Notes: generated from the sequence alone by a model not told the origin. DNA of 37,631 nucleotides from Chlamydiales bacterium (GCA_031281085.1 JAITFW010000081.1:1-37631), one strand, 5' to 3'. Positions 9,046 through 19,526 are shown, numbered from the stretch's first letter. Numbers and translations: made by a program.

Positions 9046-9180
9046 ATCTGCAATAGAACGCTTTTTTGGTCGAATCTTAAGAAAATTAAACCTCTTGCTT
9101 TAAGATTTGATCTGTTAGCTCATACTTTTTTTTCGTTTTTCGCATTAACCATCATTAAATCCCTTGGATTCATTTGTTAA
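9046..9180 (+). pseudogene. IS5-like transposase C-terminal remnant (frameshifted)
   Basis: AIERFFGRILRKLNLLL then, after a frame change, RFDLLAHTFFSFFALTIIKSLGFIC*; recalls the IERFFGRIK..RRIA.RFDK....FFSFxALA.I C-terminus of IS5-like transposases. Confidence 0.65.
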
Positions 9181-9283
9181 CAGTACCCTAGATCATACAA
9201 AAAAATTGGTTATCAATTGAAAATAAATACATGAAAAAATAGAGTGAGCATTTAAGAGCAATATATTCATTCAAGGCTAATCT

Positions 9284-9628
9284 ATGAAAGATCAACTCTC
9301 TTTAAAAAATCGTAAAAAACAAAGAAAAGAAATTCGCTCTGCTCAAAAAAAACCCATGATTCAAGAAAACTCTCTTGTAAAAACCCCTAAAAAAATCACG
9401 CAAAAAAGAAAAGAGTTAATAGACTCTTTCATAAGACACATGAAAATCAAGAAAGCTAGGCACAATACTAAAAACTCCCAACACACTACACCAGGAATTG
9501 GTATTACAACAACCGATGCTCAACCAGCACATACTCATATTGAAGGAGGTCATTGGATAAAAATCAAAATCAAACAAAATCTTGCCCAGCAAAAGATTTT
9601 GAATCGCAATGGATCTAAAAAAAAATAA
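9284..9628 (+). CDS. Small highly basic protein of unknown function
   Basis: 114 aa, Lys/Arg-rich with clusters (KNRKKQRKE, KTPKKITQKRKE, KIKKARHNTK, KIKIKQ, NGSKKK). Confidence 0.5.
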   Translation: MKDQLSLKNRKKQRKEIRSAQKKPMIQENSLVKTPKKITQKRKELIDSFIRHMKIKKARHNTKNSQHTTPGIGITTTDAQPAHTHIEGGHWIKIKIKQNLAQQKILNRNGSKKK

Positions 9629-9939
9629 GATCCCTTCTCTTAAAACCTTTTAGACTTGTGAAAAAGAAACACTTTAACCTGAAAACAGCTCCTTTTTAGT
9701 GGCTTATCTTCTTTTTTAAATGATACTGGCGTTAAATTAGAATCAGAAACCAAGATCCATCTAGAGAGATCCTCTTCATAAACCTTAAGCACCTAAATGT
9801 AAGTCCTGAAATCTTATTTTCTTCTTCTTCACTTACTGGATGAAGAAGATGATACGACAAACATTCTGCTCATTAGTTTATAGAGAAGAATTCTCAGATC
9901 GGTTAACCTAATGGCTTATCAGTATTTCAGGTTGCTATA

Positions 9940-10812
9940 ATGGTTCGTTGCGCTCATATTTCAGATCTACATTTTGCAAAACCTTCTTGGAAAATTCATC
10001 AATTTTTTTCTAAGAGATGGATAGGGAATGCCAATTTCTACCTACGTAGACGCTCCCAATGTTGTTTTGAAAATATACAAGCGCTTCCCTTGCTCTTTAA
10101 ACAATTAGAGGTTTCTAAGGTGCTAATTACAGGAGATCTAACTACTACCTCTGATGAAAAAGAATTCTTAATGGCACAAGCTTTTACACAAAAACTAGAA
10201 GAACAAGGCCTTTTAGTATTCTTTCTCCCTGGCAATCACGATCAATACACAAAAGCTGATTTTTTTCGTAAAACCTATTATCGCTTCTTCCCCTCTTATT
10301 TTTCTGAATCTACATGTCATTTAAAAGACGATGGATTAACAGTTGTTGAAATAGGAAACAAGTGGTCTGCTATTTTTTTAGATACCGCAATCGCTACTTC
10401 TCCTCTTGCGTGTTATGGTTTTTTTTCACCAGAGCTGGAAGAGAAATTAAAACAAGTTTTAAAGCAAATGCCTAAAAATCACAATGTACTGATTTTAAAT
10501 CATTTCCCTCTCATTTATAACGAAACTCCTAAAAAAGGTCTTAACCGTTCAGAGGCTTTATGCGCTCTCATCAAAGAGTTTCCTCAAGTTCGTTTATATC
10601 TACATGGACATACCCATCGCCATTGTATTGCAGACCTTAGACCAAGCGATCTACCTATTATCTTAGATAGTGGATCCGTTGTGGAAAAAAAAATGGGCTC
10701 TTGGAATCTCATTGAATTCCATGAAAAGGAATTTTGGGTTGAGGGCTTTAAAATCATCAATAGCAAATGGCAACCCACTTCTCGCTCTTATTTTAAGGTG
10801 AATCATGTCTGA
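9940..10812 (+). CDS. Calcineurin-like metallophosphoesterase
   Basis: AHISDLHFAKP, ITGDLT, LPGNHDQY, ILNHFPL, LYLHGHTHR. Confidence 0.9.
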   Translation: MVRCAHISDLHFAKPSWKIHQFFSKRWIGNANFYLRRRSQCCFENIQALPLLFKQLEVSKVLITGDLTTTSDEKEFLMAQAFTQKLEEQGLLVFFLPGNHDQYTKADFFRKTYYRFFPSYFSESTCHLKDDGLTVVEIGNKWSAIFLDTAIATSPLACYGFFSPELEEKLKQVLKQMPKNHNVLILNHFPLIYNETPKKGLNRSEALCALIKEFPQVRLYLHGHTHRHCIADLRPSDLPIILDSGSVVEKKMGSWNLIEFHEKEFWVEGFKIINSKWQPTSRSYFKVNHV

Positions 10813-11212
10813 AAAATGGTACAAGCAAGGCTTACGTTTTCATTGTACAGGATGCGGTAAATGCTGTACGGGATCTCCTGGATACGTATGGGTAAGTGAT
10901 AGAGAAGTGGAAGAGATCTCCCAATTTTTGCAAATAAGCTTTGAAGAGTGCATAAAAAAATATACTCGTAAAGTGGAAAGACGTCTCTCGCTTTTAGAGA
11001 ATGACCTAAGTTATGATTGTATTTTTCTAAAAGATAAGAGCTGCCAGATTTATTCTATTCGACCTAAACAATGCCGCAAGTTTCCTTGGTGGTCAGAAAA
11101 TCTAAAAACAAAAAAAGATTGGGAAGAAGAAGCCACACGCTGTGAAGGAATCAACCATGCTGATGCACCTTTGATCTCTTTTAGAGAAATAGAAAAACAA
11201 TTAGATTCTTAA
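10805..11212 (+). CDS. YkgJ-family cysteine cluster protein
   Basis: FHCTGCGKCCTGSPGYVWVSDREVEEI...CIFLKDKSCQIYSIRPKQCRKFPWW; overlaps the upstream CDS by 8 bp. Confidence 0.85.
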   Translation: MSEKWYKQGLRFHCTGCGKCCTGSPGYVWVSDREVEEISQFLQISFEECIKKYTRKVERRLSLLENDLSYDCIFLKDKSCQIYSIRPKQCRKFPWWSENLKTKKDWEEEATRCEGINHADAPLISFREIEKQLDS

Positions 11213-11226
11213 AAAAGCGGTGGTAT

Positions 11227-12966
11227 ATGGCAATTCCAGCAGATATTCGAAAACGCGCTGAGGCTTGGCTAAATAGCCCCTTTGATCTTGACACACAAAA
11301 CCAAGTGCGTTTGCTCATGCAAAAACCGCAAGAGCTCATCGATGCCTTTTTTTGCGATCTTTCTTTTGGAACAGGAGGCCTGCGAGGGTTAATGGGGGTA
11401 GGGACTAATCGTTTAAACATCTATACTATTCAAAGAGCTAGCCAAGGTTTAGCAAATTATATCAATCAACAGAAAAAAACGGGCAAAGTTGTCATTGGAT
11501 TTGATAGCCGACATCATTCTAAAGAATTTGCAGAAGAAGCTGCAAAGGTACTTGCTGCTAATCAAATTCAAGTCTTTTTCATCCATGAATTAAGACCTAC
11601 TCCTTATATTTCATTTGCTTGTCGTTTTATGCGAGCAGATGCTGCTATTATGATTACCGCTTCCCACAATCCTGCTCAATATAACGGGTATAAAGTCTAT
11701 TGGAGCGATGGTGGTCAAGTTGTATCTCCACATGATATAAGTATCGCAAAAGAAGTAGAAAAAATATCACAACCCTCACAAATCCATTTAAGTGATCTTT
11801 CTAACCCAATCATCCAACAAATCGGCAACTCTTTAGACCAAGCTTATTTACAGGCAATAGCCCCTCTACAGATTTTTCCTGAGCAAAACCATCAAATAGG
11901 TAAGGATTTGAAGATTACCTATACAAGCTTACACGGTACAGGTAGCACTATTGTGCCTCAAGCTTTAACACAGTGGGGTTTTGATCAAGTCTATCTAGTC
12001 AAAGAACAATGCCAGCCTGATAGCTCTTTTCCTACTGTTGCCTTCCCAAACCCTGAGTATAGAGAAACATTTACAATGGGTCTGAAATATATGCTAGATA
12101 CCCAGTCCGATCTCTTAATTGCAACAGACCCTGATGCAGATCGGATAGGGATTGCCATTTTACATCACAACAAACCTATCCTGCTCGATGGGAACCAAGT
12201 AGCAGCCATTTGCGCAGACTACCTTGCTCAAGCATTGAGCTCAGAGCATAAAATGCCAGCTAAGGCAGCCATTGTTACAACGATTGTTTCAACGCAGCTC
12301 TTAAAAAGCATTGCAAAGCGATATAAGATGGAGTATAGGGAAGTTCTTACTGGATTTAAATATATTGGCGAGCTAATTCACAAGTGGGAGCAATCTCAAG
12401 AAAGCCCTTGTTTTCTATTCGGCGCTGAAGAATCCTGCGGCTACTTAATCGGTACTCATACAAGAGACAAAGATGCCATTGTCATATCTTGTTTACTCGC
12501 AGAAATTGCGCTATACGCAAAGAGGCAAAATCAAACCCTCCAAGATCGTTTAGAAAAGATTTATCAAACATATGGTCTTTTTCAAGAAAAGCAATTTTCT
12601 ATAGATTTCGCACCTGGTAGAGAAAGCGTGAAAAAGATGGAGAACATTATGCAACAATTAAGACAAAATCCACCTAAGACAATTGCTGGAATAGACGTGC
12701 TTTATGTAGAGGATTATCAAAAAAGAATACGCTTTGATTTAAAATTTAAACAACAAAAAACTCTAGAGCTGCCCCTTTCTAACGTGTTAACGTTTAGGTT
12801 AAAAGATCAAAGCCGATTAATTATACGTCCCTCCGGAACAGAACCAAAAATAAAAATATACCTATCTACTCATTTAGATTCTTATTCTTTATTAGAACAA
12901 GGAATTGATCAATGCCAAACTCATTTAAACACTTTACTAACCGACTTTAAGCAATGTATCGTATGA
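11227..12966 (+). CDS. Phosphoglucomutase/phosphomannomutase family protein
   Basis: FGTGGLRGLMGVGTNRLN, MITASHNPAQYNGYKVYW, DPDADRIGIA, GAEESCGYLIG, RPSGTEPKIKIYL. Confidence 0.93.
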   Translation: MAIPADIRKRAEAWLNSPFDLDTQNQVRLLMQKPQELIDAFFCDLSFGTGGLRGLMGVGTNRLNIYTIQRASQGLANYINQQKKTGKVVIGFDSRHHSKEFAEEAAKVLAANQIQVFFIHELRPTPYISFACRFMRADAAIMITASHNPAQYNGYKVYWSDGGQVVSPHDISIAKEVEKISQPSQIHLSDLSNPIIQQIGNSLDQAYLQAIAPLQIFPEQNHQIGKDLKITYTSLHGTGSTIVPQALTQWGFDQVYLVKEQCQPDSSFPTVAFPNPEYRETFTMGLKYMLDTQSDLLIATDPDADRIGIAILHHNKPILLDGNQVAAICADYLAQALSSEHKMPAKAAIVTTIVSTQLLKSIAKRYKMEYREVLTGFKYIGELIHKWEQSQESPCFLFGAEESCGYLIGTHTRDKDAIVISCLLAEIALYAKRQNQTLQDRLEKIYQTYGLFQEKQFSIDFAPGRESVKKMENIMQQLRQNPPKTIAGIDVLYVEDYQKRIRFDLKFKQQKTLELPLSNVLTFRLKDQSRLIIRPSGTEPKIKIYLSTHLDSYSLLEQGIDQCQTHLNTLLTDFKQCIV

Positions 12967-13742
12967 ATTATGACTTAGCTTTAGTCACTGGAGCTACATC
13001 TGGTCTGGGAAGAGCCTTATGTCATGCATTAGCTCAAAGAAACATCTCTTTAATCGCAGTGGGTAGAAATATCCAAAAACTAGAACTCCTCGCTAAAGAA
13101 ATACAAACACCGATTCGAATTGTACAAGTAGACTTGAGCCAATCCCATCAAAGAACTACTCTTTGTACGCTGATTCAAGAGCTATGTCCTGATCTTGTGA
13201 TCAATAATGCAGGGTTTGGTTTTTATGGCTCTGTTGTAGAACAATCTCTAGAACTATCACAGGAAATGATTCAAGTAAATATACAAGCCGTTATGGAGTG
13301 TTCTATAGAAACAGCTTCAGCATTAAAAAAAGCTAAAAAGCCAGGGTTAATCTTAAATATTTCATCCGCTGCTGCTTTTTTTTCCTATCCCCATTTTTCT
13401 GTATATGCAGCTAGTAAGGCATTTGTTTATCGTTTTTCAGAAGCTTTAGATGTAGAGCTATCTACTGATCACATTCGTGTGCTTACCGTCTGTCCTGGAC
13501 AAATAGCAACAGACTTTCGTAAAACAGCCTCGCAGAACTTCTCTCAAAAACCAGATCATCTTACCTTATCTTGCAAAAAAGCAGTACGCTTGATCCTCAA
13601 ACAAATCAGCCAAGGAAAAAGAGTACAAATCATCGATTTAAGATATCGCTTGATCGTCTTTTTAGCCCATTTTATTCCCAAGAGTTTTCTCTTGTCTTTC
13701 TTACAAAAATCTCTAAGTAAAAGATATAGAAAAAATTCCTAA
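12963..13742 (+). CDS. Short-chain dehydrogenase/reductase
   Basis: LALVTGATSGLGRALC, VINNAGFGFYG, NISSAAAFFSYPHFSVYAASKAFV. ATGA overlap with the upstream stop favours ATG at 12963 over the called 12954. Confidence 0.9.
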   Translation: MNYDLALVTGATSGLGRALCHALAQRNISLIAVGRNIQKLELLAKEIQTPIRIVQVDLSQSHQRTTLCTLIQELCPDLVINNAGFGFYGSVVEQSLELSQEMIQVNIQAVMECSIETASALKKAKKPGLILNISSAAAFFSYPHFSVYAASKAFVYRFSEALDVELSTDHIRVLTVCPGQIATDFRKTASQNFSQKPDHLTLSCKKAVRLILKQISQGKRVQIIDLRYRLIVFLAHFIPKSFLLSFLQKSLSKRYRKNS

Positions 13743-13745
13743 ATC

Positions 13746-14114
13746 CTACTTCTTTAAACTCAAAGGCCCTGATCCAAAATGTGTAATTAGCAAGGCTGCA
13801 CCTAACAAAGCAGTGTTTTTCATAAACATCGCTTGTTGCATATCATGCATCATAGGGCTAGAAATGATCCAAAACTTATGCATCATATAAGTAACAGGAA
13901 CTAAAAAGATCACTAGTAACCAAGCTCCGTAGCGCGCTTTATAACCTAAAAAAACGCTTAATCCTCCTATAAGGGCTAATAATCCTGAAAAAGGGACAAA
14001 TATATTTGCAAACAATACACCTTGACTTGCAGCAAAATCGATAGTTTTAGCAGTAAAATGCCCAAAAGAGGCCAAAATAAAAATGGCAGAGTACAATACT
14101 CTACCTAAAAACAC
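13746..14114 (-). CDS. DoxX family membrane protein
   Basis: 122 aa, hydrophobic, FLGRVLYSAIFILASFGHF...GLLALIGGLSVFLGYKARYGAWLLVIFLVPVTYMMHKFW. Confidence 0.75.
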   Translation of the reverse strand: MFLGRVLYSAIFILASFGHFTAKTIDFAASQGVLFANIFVPFSGLLALIGGLSVFLGYKARYGAWLLVIFLVPVTYMMHKFWIISSPMMHDMQQAMFMKNTALLGAALLITHFGSGPLSLKK

Positions 14115-14226
14115 TAGATATTTTTTAATACAATCCTTCCTTATTGTAAGGCCATTTCCTCCTCAAAATAGAAAAGAATTTTTAATTAGTAAATAGAAAA
14201 TCTGCTTCTTCTATATTTTTAAGGTG

Positions 14227-16359
14227 CTAGTTCCTAGAGGAATATTTAATACGCAAATGACGTGTAACAATTAAAGATTTAACGATTGCTCTTTTTACTT
14301 TTCCTAACTCTTCAAACGTTAACTGAGATTCATTAAATTGCCCATCTTCAGCTTTTTCATCTATTAACTTATCAATCATATCAATAATGGATTCTTCCGT
14401 AAGTTCTTCCATAGAACGAGAAGCCGCTTCTATTGTATCAGCAATCATGATAATTGCTGATTCCCTGCTGCGCGGTTTAGGGCCTGGGTAACGAAAAAGA
14501 TTTTCATTCACTTGATTCGCATCACTACCCATTTGTTCCATTTGCCTACAATAAAAATAGTAAACCATTGTTGTCCCATGATGCTCGCGAATAATATCGA
14601 TAAATCCTTGTGGAAGATGATGTTTACGGGCTAATGTTTCCCCTTCTGACACATGAGCAATAATGACTTGCGTTGATTCCATGGGAGTGAGTAATTGATG
14701 GATGTTAAATCCTCCAAATTGATTTTCTGTAAAATAATGAGGATTAAATAACTTACCGATATCGTGATATAAAGTAGCTACTCTGCAAAAAAGCCCATTA
14801 GCACCAATAGCTCTAGCTCCTGCTTCTGCTAAATGCCCTACAACTAAACAATGTTGATACGTTCCTGGTGCTTCCAAGCTCAAGCGATGCAATAACTCAT
14901 GATTAGGGTCCATATATTCCATTAAACTCATATCTGTTGTTATATGAAATACACTTTCTAAAATAGGTAATAGAGCAAAAGTAAGAATAGCAATTATACA
15001 TAAAAATACAGAACAACTCATTACATCTGGAATTAAATTAAATCCCCACAAAGCATTTTTAGCTAAATTCAAACCAAGTATAGGTAAAAGAATAGATAAC
15101 CCAACTTTGCCAAAAACAGAAAATATTTGCCTTCTCTTATGCAAATTATGCGTAAACAAGACTGTAGTAAATACCGCAACAAAATTAATTAAGATAAAAG
15201 GAATATAATTTACTGCTAAAACAATTGAAAACAAAGATAAAAAAAATAAGGAAAAGATCAAAGCGAGTTGCGTTTCAAATAAAACACACATTAATATAGA
15301 GACAAAAGGCACTAGAATGGGAATACGAACAAATTCAATCAGGTAATTTTCTTCAAATAGCAGTAAATGCTCCACTAAGGAAGAAAAAATTAAAGTCAGA
15401 ATAAAAATTAATACCAAAAGAGCTAATTTACGTACTGACTGTAAAACAGTATAGTAGAAAATATTTAAAAATGCAATAATCGAAACAAGTAAGGAAAACG
15501 CTATTAAAAAGCTACTTAACAACGTCTTAAAAGCCCATCGATCTCGAGATTCTGCTAAGGCGTGCTTCATAGATTTTAACATTGTCAAGTGTCGTTGAGA
15601 AACCCTTTCGCCTACTTTAATAATTTGACTTCCCGGTTCAATATGGGTATAACGTGGAACAACTCGATCCTGAATGCTGTGCTTGATGCTGCGCTCTAAA
15701 GAAAGATCTTTTTGAAGAAGCCAAAGCTGTTTAGAAAAGTGTGCAAGAATAAAATCAATTGCCTCTGAATGCAAATGACCTATTTCCTTTAACCTACCTT
15801 CTAGTTTTTGCCAAAATCGCTCAGGTAGAACCTGTTCTTCTTCCATATTTTCTTTAGCTAGATGAAGAACGGAAATTCCTTTAGTAGGAATATCAAGCTC
15901 ATGCATTTTATTTAAGGTGCGTTGATCGGTAAAATGTACCTGAATTAAAATTTCCTCTAATCGATCTAAAACAGTATAAATATTTTCAAAAGTGCTCTTA
16001 CTTAATTTAGAGCGCCAATTTGGATTTTGAACTAAAGAAATTTCTAATTCTTTGAGATAGCTGCGGACTTGATTCTCATCTATACGGTAGAAAGAACTCA
16101 CATCTCTTACAGCCTCCTGTTTTAGCATTCTCGTAGCTTCTAGATCTGGGAAATCAAAAGCGATTTGAGCACTCACATAGCGCGGCGATAGACTACCAAC
16201 TTCTGGTAAATCAACTAAAACTTCTCGGTTATTAATAAAAAAAGTCAAAGAAATGAGTAAAAGTGTAAACAAGAAAAACCGTTTGGCATCATGGCCTTCA
16301 AACCACTTTCGCCATTTACGTAAATCTAATTGGTTTTCTTCAATCCCTGCTTCTTGCAT
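14227..16359 (-). CDS. pgpH: 7TM-HD family phosphohydrolase, probable cyclic-di-AMP phosphodiesterase (PgpH-like)
   Basis: N-terminal extracytoplasmic region, multiple TMs, HD domain APGTYQHCLVVGHLAEAGARAIGANGLFCRVATLYHDIGKLFNPHYFTENQ and REHHGTT. Confidence 0.88.
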   Translation of the reverse strand: MQEAGIEENQLDLRKWRKWFEGHDAKRFFLFTLLLISLTFFINNREVLVDLPEVGSLSPRYVSAQIAFDFPDLEATRMLKQEAVRDVSSFYRIDENQVRSYLKELEISLVQNPNWRSKLSKSTFENIYTVLDRLEEILIQVHFTDQRTLNKMHELDIPTKGISVLHLAKENMEEEQVLPERFWQKLEGRLKEIGHLHSEAIDFILAHFSKQLWLLQKDLSLERSIKHSIQDRVVPRYTHIEPGSQIIKVGERVSQRHLTMLKSMKHALAESRDRWAFKTLLSSFLIAFSLLVSIIAFLNIFYYTVLQSVRKLALLVLIFILTLIFSSLVEHLLLFEENYLIEFVRIPILVPFVSILMCVLFETQLALIFSLFFLSLFSIVLAVNYIPFILINFVAVFTTVLFTHNLHKRRQIFSVFGKVGLSILLPILGLNLAKNALWGFNLIPDVMSCSVFLCIIAILTFALLPILESVFHITTDMSLMEYMDPNHELLHRLSLEAPGTYQHCLVVGHLAEAGARAIGANGLFCRVATLYHDIGKLFNPHYFTENQFGGFNIHQLLTPMESTQVIIAHVSEGETLARKHHLPQGFIDIIREHHGTTMVYYFYCRQMEQMGSDANQVNENLFRYPGPKPRSRESAIIMIADTIEAASRSMEELTEESIIDMIDKLIDEKAEDGQFNESQLTFEELGKVKRAIVKSLIVTRHLRIKYSSRN

Positions 16360-16542
16360 AAGGGGTTTAAGCGTTAAAAACTCCCTTTGAATCTATCTTT
16401 TCCATTATAACAGATCCCTGGCAATTAATAACTACCTTTTCTAAGGATAAAAATTATTTTTTGCACACTTTTAACGATCTCTTTGGCTTCTAAATGCTTT
16501 TTTTGTATGATAATCAAAGCGTTATCATAGCTAGAGGATTTC

Positions 16543-17874
16543 GTGAATATTTCTTATAGAAAATATAGACCACAGCTTTTTGCAGATATACTTGGACAAG
16601 ATGCCATTGTTACCACCTTAAAAAACGCTCTCCATCATTCAAGGTTAGCTCATGCTTATCTTTTTTGTGGCCTACGGGGAACAGGAAAAACCTCTCTCCT
16701 AAGGATTTTAGCAAAAGCACTGAACTGCCAAAACCTCAATGCAGAATCTGAGCCTTGTAATCAGTGTAATTCTTGTTTAGATATCTTAAACAATTGTTCT
16801 CTAGATGTTTTAGAAATCGATGGAGCATCCCATAGAGGTATTGATGATATTCGTCAAATGAATGAGACAATCGACTATGCCCCATCACAAGGTAAATATA
16901 AAATATATATTATCGATGAAGTGCATATGCTGACAAAAGAAGCTTTCAATGCTCTTCTTAAACCTCTTGAAGACCCTCCCCCTAGTGTTAAATTTATCTT
17001 TGCTACTACAGAACCACATAAAATTTTGCCAACTATCATTAGTCGTTGCCAACGGTTTGATCTTAATCGTATCCTCCCTGAGTTCATTGTCAAAAAACTC
17101 AAACAAATTTTAGAAAATTTAGAAATCCCTTATGAAGAAGAAGCTCTTTTTCTGATTTCTGAGTTATCTGATGGAGCACTACGCGATGCAGAATCTCTAC
17201 TAGATCAGCTCATCTGTTTTGACAACTCTTGCATTACTGTAAAAAATGCCACTACTACTTTTGCTTTAATTGATAAATCTATCTTTTTCAAGCTAGATAA
17301 GGCAATGGAAGAATACGATCTTAAAGTTGCTTTTGAACTATCTCAGGACCTCTTTTCAAGCGGTAAAGACCTTTCCTATTTTATCAGCCAGCTCCTCCAT
17401 CATTATCGCAATTTAATCCAATATAAGTTGGATCGTTTTCCTATTTGTTTATTCGGAAATCAGCACAGCAATTATAAAACATCTTCTACTTATTACACTT
17501 TAGAACAGTGCTTGGATGTTTTAGATTATCTGATTCATTGGCAGCAAATGATGAGTAAACTATCTGTAAAGCAAATTTTAATTGAAACTATCTTATTATA
17601 TATCATTCGTTCTAAATATCGCGTTCATTCTTCTACGCTTGTACAACGCTTGATTCAATTAGAATCTAAATTATCTATACCAGCTATTCCTTCTCCTAAG
17701 CTATTAGATCCAATAGCTAAGCCAATGGAAAATAAACCTCTACCTTCCTCTACTATTCAAGAATTAAAAACATCTACCCCAACATCTTTACCCTCTGCAC
17801 ACCAAAGCAGGTATGATACCTTATTGCGATTTGCTGCTGTAGAATTAGAAGCTGTAGTTAAAAAGGAGTTATAA
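16543..17874 (+). CDS. dnaX: DNA polymerase III gamma/tau-like subunit
   Basis: YRKYRPQLFADILGQD, FCGLRGTGKTSLLRILAKALNC, zinc-finger Cys set, IIDEVHMLTKEAFNALLKPLEDPP, FIFATTEPHKILPTIISRCQRF. Confidence 0.93.
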   Translation: MNISYRKYRPQLFADILGQDAIVTTLKNALHHSRLAHAYLFCGLRGTGKTSLLRILAKALNCQNLNAESEPCNQCNSCLDILNNCSLDVLEIDGASHRGIDDIRQMNETIDYAPSQGKYKIYIIDEVHMLTKEAFNALLKPLEDPPPSVKFIFATTEPHKILPTIISRCQRFDLNRILPEFIVKKLKQILENLEIPYEEEALFLISELSDGALRDAESLLDQLICFDNSCITVKNATTTFALIDKSIFFKLDKAMEEYDLKVAFELSQDLFSSGKDLSYFISQLLHHYRNLIQYKLDRFPICLFGNQHSNYKTSSTYYTLEQCLDVLDYLIHWQQMMSKLSVKQILIETILLYIIRSKYRVHSSTLVQRLIQLESKLSIPAIPSPKLLDPIAKPMENKPLPSSTIQELKTSTPTSLPSAHQSRYDTLLRFAAVELEAVVKKEL

Positions 17875-17879
17875 TTTAT

Positions 17880-18170
17880 ATGGGCAGTGGTTATTCAAAA
17901 GCAAAGAAACAAGCAAAACTCATGGAGCAACAACTCGAAACAATGCGCAATGAATTACAAAATAAAAAAGTGACAGGCACAAGCTCAGCTGGCCTTGTCA
18001 CAGTTGTGCTAAACGGAGAAAAAGAGCTTCTAGAAATAAAAATTAAACCAGAGTGTTTAGATCCCAATGATCCTGAAGGATTGCAAGACTTAATCAAAGC
18101 AGCTTGTGAAGATGGCTATCAACGGTTATCTAGTGAATCAGGTCCTCTCCCATTTGGCCTCAATCTCTAG
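17880..18170 (+). CDS. ybaB: YbaB/EbfC nucleoid-associated protein
   Basis: 96 aa immediately after dnaX; GSGYSKAKKQAKLMEQQLETMRNELQNKKVTGTSSAGLVTVVLNGEKELLEIKI. Confidence 0.88.
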   Translation: MGSGYSKAKKQAKLMEQQLETMRNELQNKKVTGTSSAGLVTVVLNGEKELLEIKIKPECLDPNDPEGLQDLIKAACEDGYQRLSSESGPLPFGLNL

Positions 18171-18218
18171 AACTTCTTTAAAAATAGTGTTTTCACATTT
18201 TAAGCAATGCTAAAAATT

Positions 18219-18241
18219 GACCCAAACTTTGATTTTGGGTC
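18219..18241 (+). terminator. Hairpin downstream of ybaB, candidate terminator
   Basis: GACCCAAA-ctttgat-TTTGGGTC, 8-bp perfect stem about 50 bp after the ybaB stop; no strong U tract. Confidence 0.4.
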
Positions 18242-18533
18242 GATTAAATCGATACATCATCAAAAAATGGATGATTCTAAAGCTATAAGTGATGCATGTC
18301 GGTTAAATCTAAAAAGATGTAATACCCTTCTCAAGAGTTTCTAGCACAACAGCTTTACGCTTGCTAAAATATTTATCTTTACTAACAGATGCCATAAAAT
18401 TAGAATAGATCTTGAGCTCTATAATTCTTCCCTATTTTGGAAGTATACTTAATAGGAGAATGAGCGAGCTCTTTTTAGTTTGCAAATGATTTTCTTTAAA
18501 TTTCTGCAAGAGATAGAAACTATCGATTGCTCA

Positions 18534-18743
18534 TCATTTTGACACGAGGGTAAAGGCTCTACCAACAGCTTCTAGAGCTTGGTAGATACTTGTAAAGAAA
18601 GAGGCAAGCTTGATAAAACTGAGAAGATATTCGCATGCACAGTCGGTGAGATTGCTAATTACATGAAAACAATCTATTAATAGACTTCTTTCGAAATTAA
18701 ACTTTTGAGTATACTTCCCTATTTTCTTGAGAGGACATTCCAT
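18534..18743 (-). pseudogene. Possible remnant of a lineage-specific protein
   Basis: MECPLKKIGKYTQKFNFERSLLIDCFHVISNLTDCACEYLLSFIKLASFFTSIYQALEAVGRAFTLVSK*; further minus-strand coding-like pieces in 18300-18480 (e.g. MASVSKDKYFSKRKAVVLETLEKGITSF*). Confidence 0.3.
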
Positions 18744-19526
18744 GAAATTTGAAATAGTAAAACACTTAGACGACGAGAAGTTTCGTCGCCTAACAGGAGA
18801 AGCGATCCACCTTTGATAAGATGGTGACGATCTTAGAGCAATCCGTTAAGAACAGAAGAGAGAATAGCGGAAGAAAAAAGAAACTCCGTTTGGAAAATGC
18901 ATGGCTTATGACATGGGAATACATGAGAGAAAACAGGACTTACATTCATGTAAGCCAAAGTTACAGAATAAGAGAAAGTGCTATCTACAAGATAGAGAGG
19001 TGGGACGAGGATACATGGATCTAAGCATCCTGACTTTGCATGACCGGGTCGAAAGGCACTCCTAAAGAGTGATGTTGAATATGAAGCAAATGATGATCGA
19101 TGCAACAGAAACACCTATTGAAAGGCCAAAAAAAAGCACACGCTGAAGACGCAGATTGAGGTAGATAAAAAACTCCACCGAATCAACTGTACAGCCTTTT
19201 GCAAAGAGAAGAAACATGATTTCCGATGATTCAAAGAGACAAAAACACAAATGCATCCGGCCATAATCGTGTTAACAGACAGTGGATATCAAGGGTTACA
19301 AAAGATCCATACCAAAACACAAATGCCAAAAAAAAGAAGCAAGAAGAATCCTCTGACAGAGGAAGATAAGAAAAATAACCGACAACTTTCAAGCGATCGG
19401 GTTCTCAATGAAAACGAGATCGGTAATCTGAAGCGGTTTAAGATCACATCCGACCGGTATAGAAATAGGCGTAAAAGATTCTCCTCACGCTTCAATCTCA
19501 TTGCGGGAATCTACAACCTGGAGCTG
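18742..19526 (+). pseudogene. IS5-family transposase pseudogene with several frameshifts and an in-frame stop
   Basis: Stitched over frames: MKFEIVKHLDDEKFRRLTGE / KRSTFDKMVTILEQSVKNRRENSGRKKKLRLENAWLMTWEYMRENRTYIHVSQSYRIRESAIYKIERWDEDTWI / HPDFA*PGRKALLKSDVEYE / MMIDATETPIERPKK / HTLKTQIEVDKKLHRINCTAFCKEKKHDFR / HPAIIVLTDSGYQGLQKIHTKTQMPKKRSKKNPLTEEDKKNNRQLSSDRVLNENEIGNLKRFKITSDRYRNRRKRFSSRFNLIAGIYNLEL. Confidence 0.88.

Noticed and set aside
9818-9852. CTTCTTC/GAAGAAG inverted repeat in the 9.6-9.9 kb gap
   Set aside because: Short, low-complexity stem without U tract; not enough to call a terminator.
17850-17874. Possible programmed frameshift (A-rich stretch) at the end of dnaX
   Set aside because: Only TTAAAAAGG is present, not the A AAA AAG heptamer, and it is at the stop; AAGGAG there is better explained as the ybaB ribosome-binding site.
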